NCBI GenBank assembly: GCA_021772675.1
Contig: JAJFLO010000274.1
Coordinates: 1-60,494 of the forward strand
DNA from: Verrucomicrobiota bacterium
GTDB lineage: Bacteria > Verrucomicrobiota > Lentisphaeria > JABSQK01 > JAJFLO01
Length of the DNA: 60,494 nucleotides
Direction of reading: 5' to 3'
In this document: positions 1 to 8,512 of the stretch, in pieces
How the letters are laid out: each line of letters opens with the position of its first letter
Position numbering within the stretch: the first letter of the stretch is position 1
Notes under the pieces: model-generated
What the model was told of the DNA's origin: nothing
Databases searched by the model: none
What the model saw: only the letters and a program-made list of their open reading frames with translations
Program-made: the position numbers and the translations under genes

Positions 1-57
1 TTTTAGGCACAATATTCCTGAATTTTGCGTTAATAATTCGTATAATTTGCCATGGCT

Positions 58-148
58 GCCGTTATTTTGGAGTTCAAACTTCAGTTTGCTTATTTTATTC
101 TTCAAGAAAACGAAAACCAGGCTGAAGCCTGAACTCCAAAATAACGGC
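58..148. repeat. REP-like inverted repeat after murE
   Basis: Two 27-base arms (58-84 and 122-148) are reverse complements with only two mismatches. They begin and end with GCCGTTATTTTGGAGTTCA and enclose a 37-base AT-rich loop. The inner part, CTTCAG/CTGAAG, resembles the hairpin unit at 55345-55456. It lies 78 bases beyond the murE stop, so a transcript could fold it into a long stem. It could be a REP/BIME-type dispersed repeat; no other full copy is seen in the window. Confidence 0.7.
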
Positions 149-226
149 TGTTCAGTCCCAAATAAATTCACTGTATTCTTAAATGCGTTTCACCCATAAT
201 TGCTGTCTGAATAGGCTCCGTTTCAA

Positions 227-1729
227 TCAATCTGATAATCCAAGACTATTTACTGCATTTTTGGCGGCAGCAATATCGTTAAAATGTATCTTATCATTGT
301 TAATTTCCTGATAGTCTTCATGACCTTTACCTGCGATGATAATGGTATCGGTTTCATTCGCCATTCTTATTGCTGTCTCAATGGCGTATTTTCGATCCAT
401 GATAATTTTATAGTTAGCTTTTGACGGTAGGCCTTGAATAATCTCATTAATAATCTGACTCGGTTCTTCATTTCGAGGATTATCATTAGTAATGATAATA
501 TCATCAGCATATTCGGAAACAACCTTTCCCATTTTTGCACGTTTTGATCTATCTCTATTGCCACCACACCCAAAAACGACACATAATTTATTCTTCATGC
601 ACAGAGGTTTTATTGTTTGAAGCACATTTCTTAATGCATCTTCTGTGTGGGCATAATCGACAAAAATATTGATCTTCTTGGATTCGGTTAATCTCTCTAA
701 TCGACCAGGCACTCCTGCAAACTTGCTCAATCGATTTTGAATATGATCAATTGAGATACCCAAATTTAGAGCCACGGAAACTGCGGCCATGATATTGTAA
801 CTGTTATATTTTCCTATCAGCGAACATTTTGACGATATTTCACCATTTGGTGTGTTAATTTTTATTGTACTGTTTATTAGTGATGAATTAAATGAAACTA
901 TTCTATCTTGTGATGTCTTGGAATATCCGTAAATTATTTGTTTATTAGCGTGTATTTCTTTACTTAACTTCCTGCCATATCTATCATCGATATTTATAAG
1001 CACTTTTCCGCCATCTTGAATATGGTCAGTGAATAATTTTTTTTTGGAATTATAGTAGTCATTGATGGTTTTATGATAGTCTAAATGTTCTTCTGACAAA
1101 TTAGTAAACACAGCCATGTCAAATTTCATTGAGCCCAGGCGGTACTGACTAAGTGCGTGGCTGGAAACTTCCATAATAATCAGATTGACTCCGGCTGTCT
1201 TCATTGTGGCAATCAGATCCTGAAGTTCGAGTGCTGGCGGCGTGGTCCGGGCGGCTTGAATCACCACATCGTTATATTCGTAGTTGATGGTCCCAATTAG
1301 TCCGATTATATAATGAGTATCGTTTAATAAATGTCTTATTAATGCTGTGGTTGTCGATTTGCCATTCGTTCCAGTAACACCAATCAATTTTATGTCTTTG
1401 CTTGGGTAATCAAAATGAAATTCAGCCATTCTTGCATAAGCCAAGTAGTCGTTTTTTACACGAAAGGCGGGAATGTGTTGAATCAATTTCATGTCCCCCA
1501 TATATGCAACTGCTGAAGCACCGCCAGAAATTGCCTCATCAATAAATTTACGACCGTCCAGAGTGATTCCCTTGATTGCGACATATAAGGAGCCTTTTTT
1601 TACGTTTCTGGAGTCATTTGTCAGGTGTGTGACTGGTGTATCAAGATCACCATCGAAATCATATTGAAGACCAAGGCATGCATTGAAATAATCTCTAAGA
1701 GATTTCTGACTTGTTACCTTATTACGAAT
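227..1729 (-). CDS. murE: UDP-N-acetylmuramoyl-tripeptide synthetase MurE (meso-DAP type)
   Basis: Cytoplasmic ATP-dependent ligase that adds meso-diaminopimelate to UDP-MurNAc-L-Ala-D-Glu. Counted from the first ATG (1501), the P-loop GVTGTNGKST is at residues 41-50 and DNPR, the meso-DAP recognition motif, at 340-343. That ATG gives a 424-residue protein lacking the UDP-binding N-terminal domain. The frame stays open upstream to a stop at 1736-1738 and encodes conserved MurE text there (DSRNVKKGSLYVAIKG, then DGRKFIDEAISGGASA), so the true start lies upstream. No ATG, GTG or TTG exists in that stretch; the most upstream plausible start is ATT at 1727-1729, inside the end of ftsI, or the start is CTG or the sequence has an error. 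It is the last gene of the minus-strand mraZ operon. Confidence 0.92.
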   Translation of the reverse strand: MRNKVTSQKSLRDYFNACLGLQYDFDGDLDTPVTHLTNDSRNVKKGSLYVAIKGITLDGRKFIDEAISGGASAVAYMGDMKLIQHIPAFRVKNDYLAYARMAEFHFDYPSKDIKLIGVTGTNGKSTTTALIRHLLNDTHYIIGLIGTINYEYNDVVIQAARTTPPALELQDLIATMKTAGVNLIIMEVSSHALSQYRLGSMKFDMAVFTNLSEEHLDYHKTINDYYNSKKKLFTDHIQDGGKVLINIDDRYGRKLSKEIHANKQIIYGYSKTSQDRIVSFNSSLINSTIKINTPNGEISSKCSLIGKYNSYNIMAAVSVALNLGISIDHIQNRLSKFAGVPGRLERLTESKKINIFVDYAHTEDALRNVLQTIKPLCMKNKLCVVFGCGGNRDRSKRAKMGKVVSEYADDIIITNDNPRNEEPSQIINEIIQGLPSKANYKIIMDRKYAIETAIRMANETDTIIIAGKGHEDYQEINNDKIHFNDIAAAKNAVNSLGLSD

Positions 1730-3462
1730 TTTTCGTTATCCTCAATTTTTTTTTCAACTTGATGCAGTGGTGAAACGTGCAGATAACGAAGGGTTTGGCT
1801 GGCAATTTGACTGAAGGTTGGTCCGGCAACTGTGCCACCATAGTAAGATTTTTTTGAGGGCTCGTCAGCGACAACAATTAATACAAAAGCGGGATCGTGT
1901 GCTGGTACGAAGCCGATAAAAGAAGCAACATACTTGTCATGACCGGAGTAGCTTCCATCAATCAATTTTTGTGATGTCCCTGTTTTACCAGCGACGGCAT
2001 AGCCGTCTACTGCAGCTTTGGTTGCCGTGCCGCCTTCGGTTGTTACAGCGGTCATTGCATGTACCATTTGTCTCGCAGCGTTAGGACGAATCGCCACATG
2101 TTTGACCTTAGGTTCTGTTTTTTTCACATGACCTGTGCGAGCATTAACAATTCGATCGATAAGATAGGGTTGCATTATCGTTCCAGAATTTGCCAACCCG
2201 CTGTAGGCTTGGATCATTTGCAGTGGAGTAACTGAAATCCCTTGTCCAATTGGGAATCTCGTAATGCTTAATTTGTCCCAATTTACAATATTTCTTAATA
2301 TGCCCGAAGATTCATTTTGCAGTTCGATGCCTGTTTTTGTGCCGAATCCAAATCGCTTTAGTGTTTGATATAATCGATTTTTTCCCATCCTTAAAGCGAT
2401 TTTTGCTGTACCAATGTTGCTTGATTTTTGAATGATTTCAGCAACATTTAGCCGGTCATAGCTATGTCCGGAATCTCGCAAGGGATATCCACCATAATAC
2501 CAATACCCGTTTTCACAGTCGAATTCGGTTTCAAGACTTACAATTCCATAATCTATCGCTCCACCGATAGCTAAGCATTTCATTGTTGATCCGGGATCGT
2601 AAATGTCAGTTATGAAATGATTTGTACAGTTTTCAATATTTATGTCGTTGCGATCATTGGGATCAAATGAAGGATATTGAGCTAACGCCAGGATTGCACC
2701 AGTTTTTGGATTGATCATTATGCTATAGGCATAGCGAGGTTCGAATTCTATTATCATTTTTTCCAACTCAGATTCGACAATATGCTGAATGGGTTCGTCT
2801 AGTGTTAAGTAGACGTCATTTCCATCAACAATTTTTGCTGATCTTACCGGATTATAGTGAACCATCTGACCTTTTCTGTCACGCTCATAAACCTGGGTTA
2901 GTCGGCGGGATTTTAGTTCATCATTTAAGACTAGCTCTAATCCATAAATTCCCTCATTCTTGGAATTGGTCATGCCAAGAATATTTGCTGCGAGCTGGCC
3001 TTTGGGATAATATCTTTTCTGATTATCAACTAATCGAATACCTTGAATTTTTAATTTCCCTATTCGTGAAGCCATCTCCATATCCACTTTATTTTTTATC
3101 ACGACTTCATGGGCATTTGAGTTAATGCGACGATCTAAGATTTGCGGATCAATATCCAGAATTATCCCCAATTTTCTGATGATTAAATTCCGCAAATTTT
3201 CATCGTTTGGTATCAATGTCAGATCTGCAAGTATGTCTTTACAGGCCAAATTTCCAATTAGGGGATTACCGTGATAATCGTAGACGCTGCCTCTACTCCC
3301 GATCCTTGTCTTCTTTGAAGTGTACAAGGATTTGGCTTTTTTATAGTAGCTACTATGGTTGGTGATCTGAATGGTATAGATGTGGTAAGACAGTGCTGTA
3401 AATCCGACAAAGATCAGAGCATAAATACAAAGGATTCTTAATAGATAGACACCGTGTTCCAT
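1714..3462 (-). CDS. ftsI: Peptidoglycan D,D-transpeptidase FtsI (PBP3)
   Basis: Class B penicillin-binding protein that cross-links septal peptidoglycan in the divisome. A single N-terminal transmembrane anchor covers about residues 8-32, followed by a PBP dimerisation domain (about 50-200) and the transpeptidase domain. All three active-site motifs are intact: STMK 292-295 (nucleophile S292), SSN 347-349 and KTG 493-495. At 582 residues it has normal FtsI length without PASTA repeats. It follows ftsL by 84 bases in the mraZ operon. Its last codons probably overlap the non-canonical start of murE. Confidence 0.96.
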   Translation of the reverse strand: MEHGVYLLRILCIYALIFVGFTALSYHIYTIQITNHSSYYKKAKSLYTSKKTRIGSRGSVYDYHGNPLIGNLACKDILADLTLIPNDENLRNLIIRKLGIILDIDPQILDRRINSNAHEVVIKNKVDMEMASRIGKLKIQGIRLVDNQKRYYPKGQLAANILGMTNSKNEGIYGLELVLNDELKSRRLTQVYERDRKGQMVHYNPVRSAKIVDGNDVYLTLDEPIQHIVESELEKMIIEFEPRYAYSIMINPKTGAILALAQYPSFDPNDRNDINIENCTNHFITDIYDPGSTMKCLAIGGAIDYGIVSLETEFDCENGYWYYGGYPLRDSGHSYDRLNVAEIIQKSSNIGTAKIALRMGKNRLYQTLKRFGFGTKTGIELQNESSGILRNIVNWDKLSITRFPIGQGISVTPLQMIQAYSGLANSGTIMQPYLIDRIVNARTGHVKKTEPKVKHVAIRPNAARQMVHAMTAVTTEGGTATKAAVDGYAVAGKTGTSQKLIDGSYSGHDKYVASFIGFVPAHDPAFVLIVVADEPSKKSYYGGTVAGPTFSQIASQTLRYLHVSPLHQVEKKIEDNEKFVIR

Positions 3463-3546
3463 TTTTGGGGCTGGTAAATTAAATTAACAATGTAAATTGA
3501 TTGTATTGCTATTATATGATCATCGCGACAGGATAGAAAATTTGAT

Positions 3547-3924
3547 TTATTTGGAGGCTACCAGATTGTTATTGTTTTTGACGTTACTCATCAATCTTAT
3601 TTGACCGGGATCAGAGGGCCTTAAGTTTAGTTTTTCCCTCGCCCAAAATAAAATGTATTGTCCCTGCATATGTTCTTCCTGCTCCATTTTCAGGTTAGCA
3701 TACTCTTTCTTAGTTATAATGAATTTGTTATTCGTTTTTCCCCATTCAAGCCTCATTTTTGTGGTTTTTCTATCAAGGTAAATTTTACCTAACGAACCGA
3801 TCAGTAACAAAACGACAATTACAAAAATTACAAAATTATCGAAGAGACTTTTTTTAGTTGATTGAGATTTGGACCGTTCCTTGCCATTAAAATCGACATA
3901 GAGTGAATGATAACTATTTCTCAT
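3547..3924 (-). CDS. ftsL: Cell division protein FtsL-like
   Basis: A 125-residue bitopic protein with a basic N-terminus, one transmembrane segment at about residues 29-49 (FVIFVIVVLLLIGSLGKIYL) and a short periplasmic part predicted to be coiled coil. Sequence similarity alone is weak, as usual for FtsL. Identification rests on topology and on its exact position between rsmH (12 bases upstream) and ftsI, where FtsL is nearly always found. FtsL would bridge FtsB/FtsQ and the FtsWI synthase in the divisome. Confidence 0.8.
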   Translation of the reverse strand: MRNSYHSLYVDFNGKERSKSQSTKKSLFDNFVIFVIVVLLLIGSLGKIYLDRKTTKMRLEWGKTNNKFIITKKEYANLKMEQEEHMQGQYILFWAREKLNLRPSDPGQIRLMSNVKNNNNLVASK

Positions 3925-3936
3925 TTTTTTTCCTTT

Positions 3937-4878
3937 TTAGATGCGCTCTGCAACTCGCAGTTTGGCCGATGATGAACGTTTATTATATGATAATTCTTCA
4001 GGTGAGGACGTAATGGGGCGTTTCGTAAGTACCTTTAATCGAACCATTTTGTCACAACGACATACAGGAAGTTTTGGTGGACATTCACAAGATAATGCCT
4101 CATAACGAAACATTTCTTTTACGATCCGATCTTCCAAAGAATGAAAAGAAATGACCAATATCCTTCCACCTTTAGATAATAGGTCAATTGCTGAGTGGAG
4201 TCCTTGTTTAAGCTGACCTAATTCGTCGTTGACCGCAATTCGAAGGGCTTGAAAACATTTTGCCACTGTTTTTGAATATTTTTGTAATGGTTCATGGTTT
4301 ATCTTTTTAATAAAATTAGCTAAATCAATGGTTCGCTCCCAAGGTTGTTTTTCACGTTCAACTAAGATTGCTCGTGCCAATTTTTTTGCATTGCGCACCT
4401 CTCCGTAATCCCTGAAAATTGTGGTCAACATTTTTTCCGTAATTGTATTTATTAGTTCACTTGCCGTTAACCGTTGATTTCTATTCATTCGCATGTCCAA
4501 AGGTCCATTTCTATCGAAGCTGAAACCACGCATTGCATTGTCGATTTGAAATGATGAAATGCCTACATCAAGAAGAATTCCATCAACAGATGCCCATCCT
4601 AAATTGTTTACGTAATTTTTCATAGACCCAAATTCACCCTGAATAAGCGTAACTCGGCTTTTATATTTCTTAAGAAAACTGTCTGTATAACCGATCGCCT
4701 CGGCATCCCGGTCAATTCCCAGTAAGTTTATTGATTTATCGATACTTAATATTCGGTTTGCATGTCCGCCAAATCCGATCGTACCGTCGATATAAAATCC
4801 CTTGTTCTTTAATGCCAAATAATTAATGACCTCTTCTGGTAAAACCGGGATATGGTAGTTTTTGTCCAAATTAGACAT
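3937..4878 (-). CDS. rsmH: 16S rRNA (cytosine-1402-N4)-methyltransferase RsmH
   Basis: Methylates N4 of C1402 in the decoding centre of 16S rRNA using SAM. The 313-residue length is typical. Visible motifs are the SAM-binding DGTIGFGGHA near the N-terminus, GIDRDAEA, the substrate-side LLDVGISSFQID and RGFSFDRNGPLDMRM, and the terminal ISFHSLEDRIVK block. It begins 27 bases after the mraZ stop and is followed by ftsL, the standard dcw order. Confidence 0.97.
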   Translation of the reverse strand: MSNLDKNYHIPVLPEEVINYLALKNKGFYIDGTIGFGGHANRILSIDKSINLLGIDRDAEAIGYTDSFLKKYKSRVTLIQGEFGSMKNYVNNLGWASVDGILLDVGISSFQIDNAMRGFSFDRNGPLDMRMNRNQRLTASELINTITEKMLTTIFRDYGEVRNAKKLARAILVEREKQPWERTIDLANFIKKINHEPLQKYSKTVAKCFQALRIAVNDELGQLKQGLHSAIDLLSKGGRILVISFHSLEDRIVKEMFRYEALSCECPPKLPVCRCDKMVRLKVLTKRPITSSPEELSYNKRSSSAKLRVAERI

Positions 4879-4905
4879 ATTGCTTCATAATCCCTGACTG
4901 ATTTA

Positions 4906-5358
4906 TTAAAGTTCTCTGCTTTCTTGAATTTTCTCAATTTGATCGAGCATATCTTCATTGCCCATTTCTGCTCGTTCCCAATTCTCAGGACTCATCGCCT
5001 GAATACTGGAAAATCCACCGATTAAAACGGTTTGATCTTGTAGTCCTGAATATTCCATCAGGTATGGAGTGAGCGTGATCCGACCTTGTTTATCGCATTG
5101 ACTTTTACTGGTTTTTGCACCGATTTGTGCAATTGCACGCATTTTTCCTGCATTCGTAACGGGGACTTTGCTTATCGCTTGCATTATTCCGGTTTCAAAT
5201 AGTTTTTGGGGTAGAATTTGGATGCTCCTATCTCTTCCGGGCATTAAATAAAACACCGGATCAATTTCAACTTTTTTTAGCCGCCATTCTCTTGGAATTG
5301 CAACTCTACGTTGAGAATCAATCGAATGTGTAAAACAACCTAAAAAACTAATACTCAA
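4906..5358 (-). CDS. mraZ: Transcriptional regulator MraZ
   Basis: DNA-binding regulator of the dcw operon with two AbrB/SpoVT-like swapped-hairpin domains. Both family signatures are seen: an N-terminal FTHSIDSQRRVAIPREWR and a second SQCDKQGRITLTPYL. The length of 150 residues is normal. The start is fixed by a strong GGAGGAATT ribosome site just upstream. It heads the operon, and its probable operator is the tandem repeat at 5381-5400, so autoregulation is likely. Confidence 0.94.
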   Translation of the reverse strand: MSISFLGCFTHSIDSQRRVAIPREWRLKKVEIDPVFYLMPGRDRSIQILPQKLFETGIMQAISKVPVTNAGKMRAIAQIGAKTSKSQCDKQGRITLTPYLMEYSGLQDQTVLIGGFSSIQAMSPENWERAEMGNEDMLDQIEKIQESREL

Positions 5359-5380
5359 ACTAATTCCTCCATAATTAAAC

Positions 5381-5400
5381 TATTCTCCCCTATTTTCCCC
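5381..5400 (-). promoter_or_regulatory. MraZ-box-like tandem operator
   Basis: Two 10-base direct repeats, tattctcccc and tattttcccc on the plus strand, read GGGGAAAATA-GGGGAGAATA towards mraZ. They lie about 25-45 bases before the mraZ start. MraZ proteins of studied bacteria bind several direct repeats with a TGGG/GGGG core spaced one DNA turn apart in this position. Assignment is by motif, spacing and location. Confidence 0.6.
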
Positions 5401-5402
5401 TA

Positions 5403-6201
5403 AATGCAACAGTGTTCTATAGCAGGATTTATCGTAATATCAAATTGAATTCCAGGAAAATTAATTTTTTTCTAAAAATGGATGTGTAGTTGCCGATCCT
5501 TAGTAGATGGAAAGTTTTTCGCTGTTATAGGCGAAACGGCTGTATTTGTTTTGTTGATTCGCAAGTTAGAATTTATGATAATTCTACTGAATTCGGTAAG
5601 ATCTGAAAATACATAATGGAGAATATCTAATGGATAAATCAGGTACCAATTTGCCACGTTATATAAAAAAGGATCACGTTGGCATTGACGTTTAAGGGGG
5701 GTAGTGTTTGGATGATTAACAGTTTGCATAGTGAACAGAGTATTAATTTAGTTATTGGTTCTATAATGATATTTTTGGTTGGAATAGATTTTATTAATTT
5801 CCGGCAACTATCGGTTAAATGTCCGGCAACCGAGAAATCCTCTGACTCGCTTTTTCCACCAATTTCATAGCGAACTGACCTAATATACGTTCTCATAGTA
5901 GATGCTTTGTGAGAAATGCGGGCTAATTCAAAATCATCTTGAAATTACGTATTAACTCCAAATTTCAATTTAAACCCTTCACCTATCCTCACTGAATGGG
6001 GCTCTTCCAGTATTTTTGAATCAATGTATCAAAATTCCCTCTCATAAAATCAATTTCCTGTCAACCGCGACTCGGTGGATTTACCGACTTGCCCAGGTAT
6101 GATAGTTACACTTTTAGAAAAAAAGTGGTTGAGCTAATAGTATATATTATTTGGATGTATATTCTCATAATGCTCAATTGATATGAAATGGAGGAAATTT
6201 C
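5403..6201. other. Long intergenic region without a convincing gene
   Basis: This is the divergent gap between mraZ (minus) and the TMTC-like gene (plus). Open frames here are short and lack family features. Small things seen: a 21-codon frame at 5630-5695 preceded by GGAG, a CCGGCAAC direct repeat at about 5801 and 5822, and a small TTTCGC/GCGAAA hairpin near 5516. No palindromic element of the kind found after 34.9 kb is present. Promoters for both flanking operons must lie here, but I cannot place them securely. Confidence 0.5.
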
Positions 6202-6261
6202 ATGTCAATTAAAATCAGCTGTTCCCCAGCAAGCACCGGAGAATTAAATCCACGGGAATAA
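6202..6261 (+). CDS. Possible 19-residue leader peptide
   Basis: A short frame, MSIKISCSPASTGELNPRE, preceded by a very good ribosome site (GGAGGA, 7 bases before the ATG). It ends 31 bases before the next gene, whose own start has no clear Shine-Dalgarno. The strong translation signal on a tiny frame suggests a leader peptide or the remnant of a lost gene. No homology is recognised; chance cannot be excluded. Confidence 0.25.
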   Translation: MSIKISCSPASTGELNPRE

Positions 6262-6292
6262 ACTTGTAAAATTGGTTAACTGTTAGTGTGAC

Positions 6293-8500
6293 ATGAAGAT
6301 ATTAAGAATCTGCGTATCATCAATTATACTCATTTTAGTTGTTTGTCTCGTTTATCGAAATGTTACCGATTATCCCTTTACAAATTGGGATGACATTAAA
6401 TATATTAGTCAAAACCCAACTCTTAAAAATTTTGACGTTGATAATGTCATTCGCATTTTTACACCAGGAGCAATTCCTGATGAAGTGATATATATCCCAT
6501 TTTCCTATCTATCATTTCTAATCGAAAAATCGATGTTCGGATTAAAGCCAAATGTTATCCATCGCAGTAATCTAATCCTGCATATTTTTAATGTATTATT
6601 GGTTTTTGTACTGCTGTTCACTATCGGAAGAGATAGCTATCCAGCAGGAATTGGGGCGCTAATCTTTGCGATTCATCCAATTCAGGTTGAGGCTGTTGTG
6701 TGGTGCATGGGCAGAAAGGATCTGTTGTCAACTTTTTTTGCATTAATAGCAGTATTAGCCTTTTACATTTATTCCCGGGATGAAGATAAAAAATATTATA
6801 TTTTATCCTTTCTATTGCTCACGTTTGGATTATTAACGAAACCTTCCCTGATCACATTGCCACTAATTTTTTTATTAATCGATATATATGTCTATAAATC
6901 ATTTAAAATAAATAGATTGTGGATATTTATTCCTTTTTTTGTCTTATCAGTTGTTTGCTTTGGGTTGAATCATATGTCCTCTGATCAACATAGTGCTGCG
7001 ATATTTCCGTTGAGATTTCGCATTATGTGTATTTCTTTTGTTATTTTTGGATGGGCACAACGAATCGTTCTTTTAGAGAGACCAGAGCCGTTTTATTGCT
7101 GGCCAGATGCAGTTGGCAATTTACCAATACTTCATTTCGGAGTTTGCATACTTATTGCTGGAGTTGTGATTTTATTATATTGGTTATTTAAAAAACAAAG
7201 GTTACTCAATGGAATATCGTTTGGACTTGTTTTTTCTGCTATCGCGTTTTTGCCAGCAATCGGAATTATCATTGATGCACGCGAATTTATGACTGCCGAT
7301 CGTTACGGATATTTTCCCATTGTTGGTATTTTGATATCCTTTGTTAGTGTGTTTGCGGGAATTCGTGATCGATTTATAAAGCCAATAATATCTGTAATGC
7401 TGAGTGCTTGGATTGTTTACGGAGTTTTCGTTACTAAATCACATATTTCAATATGGCAAAGCAGTATTTCAATTTGGAGTCATATCATTGAAAAATGCCC
7501 AAATTTATTAACTGCGTACAATAATTTGGGGATGGCGTACATTGATGACGCAAAAATTGAAGAAGGGATCACCATTTTTAAAGCCGGACTTAACGCCGAT
7601 CCCTCTTATATGCCATTATACAATAATCTGGGTAAAATTTACTTTGAAACCGGAAAATTACGGGATGCAAAAACGTTATTTCACAGGGCCTTGCAGTTCG
7701 ACGCGGATAATGAAAAAATATTAAAAAATTTGGGTGATGTTTATCGAAATTTGGGAAATTTTTCCAGTGCCGAATACTATTATCGAAACGCCATTATTAA
7801 AAATGGAGACTATATTTCAGCATATTTGGTGTTAGGTGACTTATATTTGAAGCAACGACTCCTTGAGGCCGCAGAAGTAATGTTCATGAACGTTGCTGAG
7901 CTTGATCCCAAGAATGCAAAAGTATATTATAATTTAGGGCTTCTTTATGAATCTAAAGGACAGGTTGATGATGCAATTACTTCATATAAAACGGGCATAG
8001 CTCTAAATTCTGGTTATTGGGAATCATATTATAATTTGGGCAACATTTATTTTGCGAAAGGGTTATACCAAGAAGCTGAAGGCGAGTATTTAAAAACTTT
8101 GGCTCTCAATAAAGAATTCGTTCAGGCACAGATAAATTTAGGTAGCGTGTATCTGCAATTAAATCGATTAGATTTGGCAGAAAACGTTTATTTACGGGCA
8201 TTACGAATTGATTCGAACGAAAAAGTTGGTATCCATTATAATTTGGGTCTTTTATATCTAAAAATGGATATGCAAAACGTTGCGGTAAACCATTTGCAAA
8301 ATTCTTTGTTTCTTGATGATGATTTTGGTGAATGTCATTATGAATTGGCTAAGGTTTATTGGCAAATTGGAAAGTACGAGGAAGCATTTATGCATTATAA
8401 CAAGGCGAAAGCAGCTGGAATAATTGTTGATCGACAGTTATTGATTCAATTAACCGAAAAACTTAAGTTTAGTAAAAAATGGGAAACCACTAAAGAGTAA
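6293..8500 (+). CDS. TMTC-like multi-pass membrane protein with nine TPRs
   Basis: A 735-residue protein. Residues 1-395 form a polytopic membrane domain of GT-C glycosyltransferase type. Near the N-terminus is the acidic NWDD motif, followed by HPIQVEAVVWCMGRKDLLS, which is characteristic of TMTC-type O-mannosyltransferase-like proteins. Residues about 400-715 contain nine tandem TPR units with the NLG..Y pattern. The family transfers mannose from a lipid carrier to proteins in animals; bacterial homologues are mostly uncharacterised, so the substrate here is unknown. The gene ends 12 bases before proA and may be co-transcribed with it. No strong ribosome site precedes the ATG. Confidence 0.75.
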   Translation: MKILRICVSSIILILVVCLVYRNVTDYPFTNWDDIKYISQNPTLKNFDVDNVIRIFTPGAIPDEVIYIPFSYLSFLIEKSMFGLKPNVIHRSNLILHIFNVLLVFVLLFTIGRDSYPAGIGALIFAIHPIQVEAVVWCMGRKDLLSTFFALIAVLAFYIYSRDEDKKYYILSFLLLTFGLLTKPSLITLPLIFLLIDIYVYKSFKINRLWIFIPFFVLSVVCFGLNHMSSDQHSAAIFPLRFRIMCISFVIFGWAQRIVLLERPEPFYCWPDAVGNLPILHFGVCILIAGVVILLYWLFKKQRLLNGISFGLVFSAIAFLPAIGIIIDAREFMTADRYGYFPIVGILISFVSVFAGIRDRFIKPIISVMLSAWIVYGVFVTKSHISIWQSSISIWSHIIEKCPNLLTAYNNLGMAYIDDAKIEEGITIFKAGLNADPSYMPLYNNLGKIYFETGKLRDAKTLFHRALQFDADNEKILKNLGDVYRNLGNFSSAEYYYRNAIIKNGDYISAYLVLGDLYLKQRLLEAAEVMFMNVAELDPKNAKVYYNLGLLYESKGQVDDAITSYKTGIALNSGYWESYYNLGNIYFAKGLYQEAEGEYLKTLALNKEFVQAQINLGSVYLQLNRLDLAENVYLRALRIDSNEKVGIHYNLGLLYLKMDMQNVAVNHLQNSLFLDDDFGECHYELAKVYWQIGKYEEAFMHYNKAKAAGIIVDRQLLIQLTEKLKFSKKWETTKE

Positions 8501-8512
8501 AGAAGATAGGTT

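Noticed and set aside
5472-5896. Overlapping 85-codon minus-strand frames and a 63-codon plus-strand frame
   Set aside because: They overlap one another on both strands, lack ribosome sites and show no recognisable protein pattern.
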